The notes under the pieces: model-generated | What the model saw: the letters and a program-made list of their open reading frames with translations, nothing else | Databases searched by the model: none | Told to the model about the DNA's origin: nothing | Made by a program: the position numbers and the translations under genes | In this document: piece after piece, positions 46,401-54,406 of the stretch | Numbering within the stretch: the first letter of the stretch is position 1 | Layout of the letters: every line of letters starts with the position of its first letter | Assembly (NCBI RefSeq): GCF_000759535.1 | Contig: NZ_CP009455.1 | Span: 2,356,001 to 2,420,000 of the forward strand | Length of the DNA: 64,000 nucleotides | Direction of reading: 5' to 3' | Source: Pseudomonas cremoricolorata | GTDB lineage: Bacteria > Pseudomonadota > Gammaproteobacteria > Pseudomonadales > Pseudomonadaceae

Positions 46401-47735
46401 ATGCAAGCCAGTTCTCACGACCTCTCGCCGGTCGAGCATCAACCAGACGCCGATGCCGCCGGTATCGCCCGCGTCGGCCTGTGGTGCCTGTTGCTCGGCC
46501 TGGGCGGGTTTCTGCTCTGGGCGTTTCTCGCACCGCTCGACCGCGGCGTGGTCGGCAGCGGTACGGTGGTGGTCTCGGGCGAGCGCAAGACCGTACAGTC
46601 ACGCAGTGGCGGCATGCTTGAGCATATCCGCGTGCGTGAAGGCGATCGGGTCGAGCAGGGCCAGGTGCTGCTGCAGTTCAATACCGTACAGGCGCGCTCG
46701 CAGCTCGACGTCGCCCTGGGCCAGTGGCTCAGCGCCCGGGCCGTGGAAGACCGGCTGATGGCCGAGCGCCTCGATGCGCCCCAGGTGAAGTGGTCCGCCG
46801 CGCTGCTGGCACGGGCCAGCGATCCACGCGCCGTGGCAGCCATGGAACTGCAGGGTTATCTGTTCGCCACGCGCCGTGAAGAACTGGCCAGCCGCATGCA
46901 GATCAGCAAGCACGAAATCGCCTCGCTCAACGACCAGCTCAAGGGCTTCGAAGAAATCCGCCGCAACCACGCAGCACAGTTGCAGTTCCAGCAGCAGTCG
47001 TTGCAGGGCATGCGCGAGTTGGCCCGCGAAGGCTACCTGCCGCGCAACCGCCTGTTCGAAGCCGAAAGCAGCGCGGCGCAACTGGGCGCACAACTGGCCT
47101 CGAGCATTTCCGACATCGGTCGTACCCGTCAGGCGGTCAATGAAAGCCAGCTCAAGGGCTTGCAGCAGGCCCAGCAGTTTCGCAGCGATGCCGAGTCGCA
47201 GCTGACCCAGGTCAGTGCGCAGACCTCCAGCCTGCTCGAGCAGATCAAGGCACTGGAATTCGAGCTGTCCAGCGCCACCCTGACCGCGCCGGTCAGCGGT
47301 CAGGTGATGGGCATGACGGTGCATACCGTCGGCGGCATCGTGCAGCCCGGTCAGCGCCTGATGGACATCGTCCCGCAGGGCTCGAGCTGGGTGGTCAAGG
47401 CGCAATTCCCGCCGATGATGGCCGACCGCCTCAAGCCGGGCCTGCCGGTCGATGTGCGCTTCGGCTCGTTGCAGCGCGTGCACACGCCGGTGATCGTCGG
47501 CCAGGTGTCGACGGTGTCCGCCGACCAGCTGGTGGACGAGAAGACCGGCTCGCCGTATTTCTCGGTCGAGGTGCAGGTCAGCCCCAAGGCTGTGATCGAA
47601 CTGCGTGAGTTGGGCCTGGACATCAAGCCCGGCATGCAGGCCGAAGTGCTGGTCAAGACCGGCGAACGGACCCTGGCCAACTACCTTATGCAACCTGTCG
47701 CCGAGCGCATGGCTGGCGCGCTCAAGGAAGAATGA
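46401..47735 (+). CDS. Type I secretion periplasmic adaptor (HlyD family, PrtE/AprE type)
   Basis: A 444-residue membrane fusion protein: one N-terminal membrane helix (about 23-42, VGLWCLLLGLGGFLLWAF), a lipoyl half-domain (GVVGSGTVVVSGERKTVQSRSGGMLEHIRVREGDRV), a long coiled-coil hairpin, and the C-terminal beta domain (SATLTAPVSGQVMGMTVHTVGGIV). It links the ABC exporter to the outer-membrane channel. ATG 46401 is preceded by GAGG and lies 7 bases after the exporter gene; it overlaps the next gene by 4 bases. Confidence 0.93.
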   Translation: MQASSHDLSPVEHQPDADAAGIARVGLWCLLLGLGGFLLWAFLAPLDRGVVGSGTVVVSGERKTVQSRSGGMLEHIRVREGDRVEQGQVLLQFNTVQARSQLDVALGQWLSARAVEDRLMAERLDAPQVKWSAALLARASDPRAVAAMELQGYLFATRREELASRMQISKHEIASLNDQLKGFEEIRRNHAAQLQFQQQSLQGMRELAREGYLPRNRLFEAESSAAQLGAQLASSISDIGRTRQAVNESQLKGLQQAQQFRSDAESQLTQVSAQTSSLLEQIKALEFELSSATLTAPVSGQVMGMTVHTVGGIVQPGQRLMDIVPQGSSWVVKAQFPPMMADRLKPGLPVDVRFGSLQRVHTPVIVGQVSTVSADQLVDEKTGSPYFSVEVQVSPKAVIELRELGLDIKPGMQAEVLVKTGERTLANYLMQPVAERMAGALKEE

Positions 47736-49060
47736 CCGTGGCCCGATCTGTGTTTGCGCTGTTGGCCGTGCTGGCTGCCACGCCGCTGTGTGCCGCCGAG
47801 GCGCCGTTGTCGTTGCTTGGGCTTTACGATGCCTCGCGGCTCAACGATGCCACGTATCAGGTGGCCGGACACGACTACGAAGCCTCGCGCCAGGAGCGCG
47901 CGATCGGGCGCAGCGCCTTGCTGCCGCAGGTGGGCATCAACGCCCGTTACGGCCATGGCGGGCAGTTCGACAAAGAAAGCCCGGCCAGCCGCCAGGACGA
48001 TCAGTACGCCTCCGACAGCGTTGCCTTGACCGTCACCCAACCGCTCTACGACAAAGGCCGTTGGGCCGCCTATGAGCAGGCCAAAGCGCGCGGTCAATTA
48101 GGCGAGGTGCAGCACGACAACGCCGACCAGGCGCTGTTCGACCGGGTGGTGCAGGCCTATTTCGACCTCGCCCAAGTGGAGAACGAACTGGCCCTGACCA
48201 CCCAGCAGAAGGCCTCCATCGAGGGCCTTGCCAGGCAATCCCAGCGGCTGTTCGAGGCGGGCGAGGGCACCATCACTGACCAGGCCGAGGCCCAGGCGCG
48301 GCTCGATTCGATCCGCGCCCAGGAAATCCAGTTGCAGGCCCAGCACCGCTCGGCGTTGCGCCGCCTGGCCGGGCGTTCGGGGTTGAACGTCACGCAGATT
48401 CCACCGATGCAGGCGCAGGCACCGGCCGCCGCCTTGCTCGCGCCCGAGCAGGATCTGGACTACTGGATGGCCAAGGCCGACCAGTCCGCCGGCGTGCTCG
48501 GTGTCAGCCGCGCTTCGGTCAAGCTTGCCGAAGCCAACCTGCGCCAGCAGAAGGCCCAGCATTATCCGACTCTGGCCCTGAGCGGGCGGGTGGCGCGCAT
48601 CGACCAGAGCGATATCAACGAGCTGTCCGAGCGGCAATCGACCTATTACGTCGGTGTAGTGCTGGATATTCCGCTGTACCAGGGCGGTGGCGTCACGGCC
48701 TCTTCGGAAAAGGCCCGTGCGGCGCTGGAAAGCGCCCGTGCCGGGCTGGATGCCCAGGCTCAGCAACTGAGCGAGGACGTCGAACTCAACTACCTGGGCG
48801 TGGTGGCCGGGTTCGAGAAGATCAAGGCGCTGGTCACCGCCGTGCGCTCCGGCGAAACCGCCCTGACCTCGGCGCAGAAGGGCTACGGTGCCGGCGTGCG
48901 CTCGACGGTCGACATCCTCGATGCCCAGCAACGGGTGTTCGCCGCCAAGCGCGACCTGCTCGATACCAAGCTGGCGATGCTGCAAAGCTACGTCAACCTG
49001 CACACCCGCACCGGGCAAATGACCCGTCGTGAGCTCGAGAAGGTGCAGGCGTTGTTTTGA
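47732..49060 (+). CDS. TolC-family outer membrane channel of the type I secretion system (PrtF/AprF type)
   Basis: A 442-residue outer-membrane efflux protein with a signal peptide (residues 1-20, LLAVLAATPLCAAEA) and two OEP repeats of long helices with short strands (DSVALTVTQPLYDKGRW; YYVGVVLDIPLYQGGGV; GVRSTVDILDAQQRVF). It completes the tripartite secretion channel. Its ATG overlaps the adaptor stop (ATGA), so the two are translationally coupled. No secreted substrate or inhibitor gene follows. Confidence 0.93.
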   Translation: MTVARSVFALLAVLAATPLCAAEAPLSLLGLYDASRLNDATYQVAGHDYEASRQERAIGRSALLPQVGINARYGHGGQFDKESPASRQDDQYASDSVALTVTQPLYDKGRWAAYEQAKARGQLGEVQHDNADQALFDRVVQAYFDLAQVENELALTTQQKASIEGLARQSQRLFEAGEGTITDQAEAQARLDSIRAQEIQLQAQHRSALRRLAGRSGLNVTQIPPMQAQAPAAALLAPEQDLDYWMAKADQSAGVLGVSRASVKLAEANLRQQKAQHYPTLALSGRVARIDQSDINELSERQSTYYVGVVLDIPLYQGGGVTASSEKARAALESARAGLDAQAQQLSEDVELNYLGVVAGFEKIKALVTAVRSGETALTSAQKGYGAGVRSTVDILDAQQRVFAAKRDLLDTKLAMLQSYVNLHTRTGQMTRRELEKVQALF

Positions 49061-49066
49061 GTGCCA

Positions 49067-49082
49067 GAGCTGGGCCCAGCTC
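49067..49082. repeat. Perfect 16-base palindrome after the secretion operon
   Basis: GAGCTGGGCCCAGCTC reads the same on both strands, 6 bases after the TolC-family gene. It may be a hairpin that slows polymerase or protects the mRNA 3' end, but it lacks a T-run. Confidence 0.4.
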
Positions 49083-49153
49083 AGGCAACCGAGGTAGCTC
49101 GGGGAACCCCTGGGCCGCCCAAAGCCTGCACACGACTCTGCCAGGCTGCTGGC

Positions 49154-49181
49154 TTGCCTGGGCACTCCGTGCGTGTAGAAT
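49154..49181 (+). promoter_or_regulatory. Sigma-70 type promoter for the small gene at 49215
   Basis: TTGCCT (49154-49159) and TAGAAT (49176-49181) are separated by 16 bases, about 33 bases before the ATG of the downstream gene. Confidence 0.6.
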
Positions 49182-49214
49182 CCCGCCCTTTGCCAGCCCA
49201 CCGGAGCGCCGAAT

Positions 49215-49448
49215 ATGGCCCGTAGAGTTTTTCCCCACTTCGAAGCCGTTTCGGCCATGGTCCCGGTCGAGGGCGGGGGTTATCACGCCGCCATCGCCGT
49301 CAAGCAGCTGATCGGCGGCGGCGCGCCGCGTTTTCACAAGCTGCTCGACGGCCAGACCTTCCGCAGCGCCATGGCCGCCGACGAAGCGGCCAGTGCCGAA
49401 CTGGAGCGCTTGCAGGGCGTCAGCGACGAGGCCGAGCTGATCTGGTGA
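49215..49448 (+). CDS. Small conserved hypothetical protein (77 aa)
   Basis: A 77-residue soluble protein without signal or membrane segment; it has a glycine-rich GGGYHAAIAVKQLIGGGAPRFHKLL stretch and an acidic C-terminus. It has its own promoter-like sequence and a GGAG ribosome site, and it runs to within one base of the convergent flavin reductase-like gene. This supports a real gene. Function unknown. Confidence 0.72.
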   Translation: MARRVFPHFEAVSAMVPVEGGGYHAAIAVKQLIGGGAPRFHKLLDGQTFRSAMAADEAASAELERLQGVSDEAELIW

Positions 49449-50054
49449 TCAGCCCTGCGGCCGGTTCATCTTGAACAGCTCGCCCAGTTCGAAATAGTCA
49501 GCCGGGCCGCCGCCACGCAAAATCGGCTGGGCCGCCGCGGTGTCGTAGATGCCGTCCTTGAGCAGGTGCTCGGCAATGTGCACCGCCACCACTTCGCCCA
49601 GAATCAGCCAGCTGGGCACCAGGGCCTGATCGGCACGCTTGAGCTGCACGATCTGGCTCACCTTGCACTCGAACGACACCGGGCTTTCCCCCACCCGCGG
49701 CACCGCGACGACTCGCGAGGCCGCCGGGGTCAGCCCGCTGAGCTGGAATTCATCGACCTCGGCCGGCACCGCCGCGCAGCTCTGGTTCATCGCCTCGGCC
49801 AAGGGCCGGGTGGCCAGGTTCCAGACGAACTCGCCGGTCTGCTCGATGTTGTTCAGGCTGTCTTTGCGCCCGACACTGCAGAAGCCGACGATCGGCGGAA
49901 TGTAGTTGAAGGCGTTGAAGAAGCTGTACGGCGCCAGGTTCAGCCGGCCTTCGCGGTCGTGGGAAGAAATCCAGCCAATCGGCCGTGGACCGACGATGGC
50001 GTTGAACGGGTCGTGGGGCAGGCCGTGGCCTTTGGCGGGTTCATAGAAGTGCAT
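49449..50054 (-). CDS. Flavin reductase-like FMN-binding protein
   Basis: A 201-residue split-barrel flavoprotein of the flavin reductase-like family (IVGPRPIGWISSHDREGRLNLAPYSFFNAF near 20; SVGRKDSLNNIEQTGEFVWNL near 65). Members bind FMN; some reduce free flavin for two-component monooxygenases, others have unrelated roles. The frame is open to 50075, but ATG 50054 gives the start MHFYEPAKGHG that I recall in homologues. It could in principle supply the two monooxygenases at 34655-37380, but it is 12 kb away and more likely independent. Confidence 0.87.
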   Translation of the reverse strand: MHFYEPAKGHGLPHDPFNAIVGPRPIGWISSHDREGRLNLAPYSFFNAFNYIPPIVGFCSVGRKDSLNNIEQTGEFVWNLATRPLAEAMNQSCAAVPAEVDEFQLSGLTPAASRVVAVPRVGESPVSFECKVSQIVQLKRADQALVPSWLILGEVVAVHIAEHLLKDGIYDTAAAQPILRGGGPADYFELGELFKMNRPQG

Positions 50055-50127
50055 CGCACGCAGCCTTGTCGGCAAGGGAAGAGCTGCCTAGTGTGCCAAG
50101 GCTTGGCGTGGCTGGAAATGCTCTGTA

Positions 50128-51276
50128 TTAAGTGCCGCCCTGTACATCGGGCTCGGCGAGCGCAACGCAGTAGCGGGTGCTGCGCCCGCCGCCGGGCAGG
50201 CGAATCAGGCAGCCTTTGTCGAGCAGGTCTGCCAGGTGGCGCGTGGCCGTGGCCTTGGAGACCTTCGCCACGGCCTGATACTGCGCAGCGCTGATGCCCT
50301 CTTCGAATCCCTTGGGCCCACCGTCGAGCAGGCGGTTGAGCACCTTGCGCTGCTCGGGTGACAGCTCTTGCTCGCGGTGACGCTGCCAGAAGCGTGCCTT
50401 GTGCAGAAGCCGATCAATCCGTTGCAGGGCCTGTTCGAGGCTGCGCAGCAGCGTGGCCAGGAACCAGCGCAGCCAGGGGGTGAGGTCCAGGTCGGCCTTC
50501 TGGCTACTTTCCAGCACTGCGTAGTAGCCGGCCCTGTCATCGAGGATGCTGGCCGCCATGGTGTAGAAGCGAATCGCCTGGCGCTCGCCTTGCGCCAAGG
50601 CCAGGTCGGTCAGTGCGCGGGTCAGCCGGCCATTGCCGTCGTCGAACGGGTGCAAGGTGACGAACCAGAAGTGCGCGATGCCGGCCCGTAGCAGCGGATC
50701 GAGCAGGTGGTCGTTTCGGCTTTGCTCGAACCACTCGAGGAAGGTCTGCAGTTGTGCTTCCAGACCCCGTCGTGGCGGTGCCTCGAAATGCACCACAGGC
50801 TTGTCCAGCCGTCCGGAAATGACCTGCATGGGCGCCTCCCCACGCAGTTGACCGACCTGCACGGGCTGGCTGAGCAGGCTGTCCTGGCTGGGGAACAGCC
50901 AGCGGTGCCAGGTGAACAGGCGTTCCTGGGTCAGCGCTTGCTCCAGGCCTTCGGTCGCATCGAGCATCAACTCGGCCAAGCCTTCGCTGCGTGGCGAAGT
51001 GGGCCCGCTTTCCTCTACCCCCAAGCGTCGCGCCAGCGACGAGCGCACTGATTCGACATTCAGCTGTTCACCTTCGATAGCCGATGACGTGACGATGTTG
51101 CGCAGCAAGGTATCGAGTACCGCACGCCGGTCGGTCAGCCTGTTGACTGCGCTGAGCCTGCCGAGCAGTCGGCCTTGAGCGTCCACGCACTGCCTCAACA
51201 GACCGGCAAGGGCATCGGTTTGCCACGTGAAGTGCGGCCAGTCTTCGTTCTGCCAGATCCATTGCGGTGCGTTCAT
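50128..51276 (-). CDS. Fic-family AMP-transferase with winged-helix C-terminus
   Basis: A 382-residue protein: an N-terminal DUF4172-like region holding the class II inhibitory motif SSAIEG (residues 64-69), the Fic core HPFDDGNGRLTR (residues 209-220, all catalytic positions kept), and a C-terminal winged-helix domain (QYQAVAKVSKATATRHLADLLDKGCL). It should transfer AMP to a protein hydroxyl and be held inactive by its own helix. ATG 51276 is preceded by AGGGGAG. Two perfect tandem inverted repeats lie upstream, so the winged helix may bind its own promoter. The target is unknown. Confidence 0.9.
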   Translation of the reverse strand: MNAPQWIWQNEDWPHFTWQTDALAGLLRQCVDAQGRLLGRLSAVNRLTDRRAVLDTLLRNIVTSSAIEGEQLNVESVRSSLARRLGVEESGPTSPRSEGLAELMLDATEGLEQALTQERLFTWHRWLFPSQDSLLSQPVQVGQLRGEAPMQVISGRLDKPVVHFEAPPRRGLEAQLQTFLEWFEQSRNDHLLDPLLRAGIAHFWFVTLHPFDDGNGRLTRALTDLALAQGERQAIRFYTMAASILDDRAGYYAVLESSQKADLDLTPWLRWFLATLLRSLEQALQRIDRLLHKARFWQRHREQELSPEQRKVLNRLLDGGPKGFEEGISAAQYQAVAKVSKATATRHLADLLDKGCLIRLPGGGRSTRYCVALAEPDVQGGT

Positions 51277-51297
51277 CACTCTCCCCTCAGCGACACG

Positions 51298-51328
51298 ATG
51301 AGCCGAATAATGCTGCTATTCGGCTCAT
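51298..51328. promoter_or_regulatory. Inverted repeat 1 upstream of the Fic gene
   Basis: Perfect 12-base arms ATGAGCCGAATA (51298-51309) and its complement (51317-51328) with a 7-base spacer. It is the promoter-proximal of two copies and lies 22 bases before the Fic ATG, a position suited to an operator that blocks transcription or translation. Confidence 0.75.
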
Positions 51329-51330
51329 TT

Positions 51331-51363
51331 GGTGAGCCGAATAATAACCCTATTCGGCTCACC
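51331..51363. promoter_or_regulatory. Inverted repeat 2 upstream of the Fic gene
   Basis: Perfect 13-base arms GGTGAGCCGAATA (51331-51343) and complement (51351-51363), again with a 7-base spacer. It shares the TGAGCCGAATA half-site with copy 1; the two centres are 34 bases apart, close to three helical turns, so two dimers could bind the same face of DNA. Confidence 0.75.
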
Positions 51364-51379
51364 ACACCCCAACCGAACG

Positions 51380-51412
51380 AAAAAAGGGCGCTCCGTCGTG
51401 CGAAGCGCCCTT
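51380..51412 (-). terminator. Intrinsic terminator after kgtP (minus strand)
   Basis: A 9-bp stem (51384-51392 with 51404-51412). On the minus strand it is followed by a run of T, and it lies 22 bases after the transporter stop. Confidence 0.85.
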
Positions 51413-51434
51413 CAGGGTGACAGCCTGCCTGCGA

Positions 51435-52766
51435 TCAGTCGGTGGTGATACGCGAGTGTTTGCGGGTGTCTTTCATGGTCGCGTAGACCAGCAGCGAACA
51501 GGCGATGCAGGCGGTGACGTACCAGTAGTAGCCGGTTTCCATGCCTGCGCTCTTGAACCACAGGGCCACGTATTCAGCGGTGCCGCCGAAGACCGAGACG
51601 GTCAGGGCGTAGGGCAGGCCGACGCCCAGGGCGCGGATTTCGGTGGGGAACAGTTCGGCTTTGACCACGGCGTTGATCGAGGTGTAGCCGCTGACGATGA
51701 TCAGCGCGGCCATGATCAGGAAGAACGCGCCCCACCAGGTCTGGATGGTGTGCAGGGTGGTCAGGATCGGCACGGTGAAGATCGTGCCCAACACGCCGAA
51801 GGCGATCAGGATAGGGCGCCGGCCGATCTTGTCGGACAGGCCGCCGATGACCGGTTGCAGGCACATGAACAGGAACAGCGTGGCGGCCGAAATGGTGGTC
51901 GAATCGCTGATGCTCATGCCCACCGTATTCACCAGATACTTCTGCATGTAGGTGGTGTAGGTATAGAAGGCCAGGGTGCCGCCCATGGTCAGGCCGACCA
52001 CGGTCAGCAGTTCCTTGGGATGGCGCAGCAGGGTGCGCATCAGGCTTTCCTTGGGCTTGTCGTTTTCTTTCTCTTTTTTGGTGAACGAGGCGGTTTCTTC
52101 CATGCCGCGACGCAGGTACAGCGCCACCACTGCGCACAGCGCGCCGATCACGAACGGCACGCGCCAGCCCCAGGCATAGAGCTCTTCGGTGGTCAGGGTG
52201 TTCTGCAGGATGATCAACACCGCCAGGGCGATGAGCTGACCGGAAATCAGCGTCACGTACTGGAAGCTGGAGAAGAAGCCACGGCGTTCCTTGCTGGCCA
52301 TTTCGCTGAGGTAGGTGGCTGAGGTGCCGTATTCACCCCCCACCGACAGACCCTGCATCAGCCGCGCGACCACCAGCAGAATCGGCGCGGCAACGCCGAT
52401 GGTTTCATAACCGGGGGTCAGGGCGATGACCAGCGAGCCTGCGCACATCAGCAGCACCGAGGCCATCAGCGCAGCCTTGCGCCCCTTGCGGTCGGCGTAC
52501 AGGCCCATCAGCCAACCGCCGATCGGACGCATGAGGAAGCCCACGGCGAAGATCGCGGCGGTGTTGAGCAGTTGTGCGGTGGTGTCGCCGGCCGGGAAGA
52601 AGGCCTTGGCGAAGTACAGCGAGAATGCCGCGTAGACGTACCAGTCGTACCACTCGACCATGTTGCCGATCGAGCCACTGAAGATCGACTTGAGGCGGCT
52701 GGTGGTGCTGCGCTGCGCGGTCGGTGCGGTGGCCGCCCCGCTGGGCAGGGAAGTGCTGTTATCCAT
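51435..52766 (-). CDS. kgtP: MFS alpha-ketoglutarate/dicarboxylate permease (KgtP type)
   Basis: A 443-residue metabolite:H+ symporter with 12 hydrophobic segments and family motifs: GSIGNMVEWYDWYVYAAFSLYFA near 28, MGLYADRKGRKAALMAS near 88, LMQGLSVGGEYGTSATYLSEMA near 135 and SDKIGRRPILI near 305. KgtP imports 2-oxoglutarate in E. coli; relatives in Pseudomonas take C4/C5 dicarboxylates. The frame is open to 52829; ATG 52766 with AAGGT before it gives the normal length. A sigma-54 promoter upstream and the DctB/DctD genes next to it indicate dicarboxylate-induced expression. Confidence 0.88.
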   Translation of the reverse strand: MDNSTSLPSGAATAPTAQRSTTSRLKSIFSGSIGNMVEWYDWYVYAAFSLYFAKAFFPAGDTTAQLLNTAAIFAVGFLMRPIGGWLMGLYADRKGRKAALMASVLLMCAGSLVIALTPGYETIGVAAPILLVVARLMQGLSVGGEYGTSATYLSEMASKERRGFFSSFQYVTLISGQLIALAVLIILQNTLTTEELYAWGWRVPFVIGALCAVVALYLRRGMEETASFTKKEKENDKPKESLMRTLLRHPKELLTVVGLTMGGTLAFYTYTTYMQKYLVNTVGMSISDSTTISAATLFLFMCLQPVIGGLSDKIGRRPILIAFGVLGTIFTVPILTTLHTIQTWWGAFFLIMAALIIVSGYTSINAVVKAELFPTEIRALGVGLPYALTVSVFGGTAEYVALWFKSAGMETGYYWYVTACIACSLLVYATMKDTRKHSRITTD

Positions 52767-52853
52767 CAGGGGATACCTTCTCGTTGTTGTTGTGGTCTTG
52801 GCTTGCTCGTTCCTGGAAACGCGCCGCATCGGTGCGCGGCAGGCTCAGGCGAT

Positions 52854-52869
52854 TGCAGAAGCTGTGCCA
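52854..52869 (-). promoter_or_regulatory. Sigma-54 promoter upstream of kgtP
   Basis: On the minus strand TGGCACAGCTTCTGCA fits the -24/-12 consensus: GG and GC are separated by the required 10 bases and TGGCAC is exact. Transcription would start about 76 bases before the kgtP ATG. The neighbouring gene encodes a sigma-54 activator, so the match is functionally plausible. Confidence 0.8.
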
Positions 52870-53037
52870 ATCGGGTGCAGGCTGATCCAGATGAGTGCAT
52901 GGGCGGTGCAGTCTGCCCATTCAAAGGCAGTATTTGCGGGGGGCTATGCGTTTTTGCGGGAGCGCGGCCAGAGCCGGGAGGAGGAGCGATCAGCGAACGC
53001 GAACGTGTGCCGTCGGCGCAGGCGCGAGCGGTTTTCC

Positions 53038-53061
53038 GCTCATCAATGATTGCTGATGAGC
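53038..53061. promoter_or_regulatory. Candidate DctD enhancer site (inverted repeat)
   Basis: GCTCATCA (53038-53045) and TGATGAGC (53054-53061) are perfect 8-base arms with an 8-base spacer, about 180 bases upstream of the sigma-54 promoter. This is the usual distance for an upstream activating sequence bound by an NtrC-type activator. It could also form a hairpin just after dctD, but there is no T-run. Confidence 0.55.
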
Positions 53062-53071
53062 AAGAATCCGC

Positions 53072-54406
53072 CTATTCACGCTCGATGAAGTCTTCGCGCA
53101 CCAGGCCATGGCGCTGCATCTTTTCATTCAGGGTGCGCCGCGGCAGTTGCAGGCTCTGCATCACCGCCTTGATTTCGCCGTGATGCTGGCGCAGCGCCGC
53201 GCGCAGGCATTGCGCCTCGAACGCCTCCATCTGTTCGCCTAACGAGCTACTTTCAGGCAACGCCTGACTGGCGCCGGCATCGAGCCCCAGCACATGGCGC
53301 TCGGCGGCGTTAGCCAGTTCGCGCACGTTGCCCGGCCAGTCGTGGGCCAGCAGCCGCGCCATGTGCGCACCGTCCAGCGGCGCTGCGCTGCGACCTAGGC
53401 GTTCGGCGCAGTGGCGGGCGAAGTGCTCGAACAACAGCGGAATGTCTTCACGTCGCTCGCGCAGCGGCGCCAGGCGCAATTCGGCGACGTTCAGGCGATA
53501 GGCCAGGTCTTCGCGAAAGCGTCCGGCGCGGGCCTCTTCGAGCAGGTCGGGCTTGGTCGCGGCGATGATGCGCAGGTCGATGGCGATGCTCTGGTTGGCG
53601 CCCAGGCGTTCCAGCTTCTGCTCCTGGATCACCCGCAACAGCTTGGCCTGCTGGGCCAGCGGCATGCTTTCGATTTCGTCGAGAAACACCGTGCCGCCGT
53701 TGGCGTACTCCAGCTTGCCGATACGCTTGCCCTGGGCGCCAGTAAAGGCGCCGCTCTCGTGGCCGAACAGCTCGGCTTCGAACAGCGTTTCGGGAATGGC
53801 CGCGCAATTGAGCGCGACGAAGGGCTTGTCGGCCCGTGGACCGAAATCATGCAGGCAGCGCGCAACGCGCTCCTTGCCGCTGCCGGTCTCGCCGCGGATC
53901 AGCACATTGACCGGCAACCCGGCCAGTTCCAGCACCTGCCGGCGCAACTGCTGCAAGCCCTGGGACATGCCCAGCAGCGTGGCTTCCAGGCGCGATTTGA
54001 GGTCGGCCTGCTCGTGCAGGCGGCGGTTCTCCAGCACCAACTGACGCTTTTCCAGCGCGCGGCGCAGGCTGCCCAGCAGGTGCTGCGGGGTGAAGGGTTT
54101 TTCCAGAAAGTCGTAGGCGCCGTTGCGCATGGCCTCGACCGCCATCGGCACGTCGCCATGCCCGGTCAGCAGGATCACCGGCAGGTCGGCATCCTGCTGC
54201 TGCAAGCGTTCGAGCAGTTGCAGGCCGTCTATGCCCGGCATGCGCACGTCACTGATGACCACCCCGGGAAAATGCGCCGGCAGCTGCGCCAGGCAAGCGT
54301 CGCCGCGCTCGAACACCTGCACCTCGAAGCCCGACAGGCTCAGCCATTGTTCGACCGCAGCGCGGATGCTCGCTTCGTCGTCGACGACGATCACTGAATT
54401 CAACAT
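53072..54406 (-). CDS. dctD: DctD-type sigma-54-dependent response regulator
   Basis: A 444-residue NtrC-family activator. Receiver domain at residues 1-120 (VVVDDEASIRAAV; phospho-acceptor in VVISDVRMPGIDGL; KPF lysine), AAA+ domain at about 143-370 with Walker A GETGSGKE and the sigma-54 contact loop ESGAFTGAQ, and a C-terminal Fis-type HTH (GEIKAVMQSLQLPRRTLNEKMQR). Activates dicarboxylate transport genes when phosphorylated by DctB. Its start overlaps the dctB stop by 7 bases. It is convergent in role with the sigma-54 promoter of kgtP next door. Confidence 0.92.
   Translation of the reverse strand: MLNSVIVVDDEASIRAAVEQWLSLSGFEVQVFERGDACLAQLPAHFPGVVISDVRMPGIDGLQLLERLQQQDADLPVILLTGHGDVPMAVEAMRNGAYDFLEKPFTPQHLLGSLRRALEKRQLVLENRRLHEQADLKSRLEATLLGMSQGLQQLRRQVLELAGLPVNVLIRGETGSGKERVARCLHDFGPRADKPFVALNCAAIPETLFEAELFGHESGAFTGAQGKRIGKLEYANGGTVFLDEIESMPLAQQAKLLRVIQEQKLERLGANQSIAIDLRIIAATKPDLLEEARAGRFREDLAYRLNVAELRLAPLRERREDIPLLFEHFARHCAERLGRSAAPLDGAHMARLLAHDWPGNVRELANAAERHVLGLDAGASQALPESSSLGEQMEAFEAQCLRAALRQHHGEIKAVMQSLQLPRRTLNEKMQRHGLVREDFIERE

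Noticed and set aside
49449..50054. Flavin reductase-like gene as the dedicated partner of the HpaB-like monooxygenase
   Set aside because: It lies more than 12 kb away beyond unrelated genes, and its close homologues appear widely conserved in the genus, so a dedicated link is not supported.
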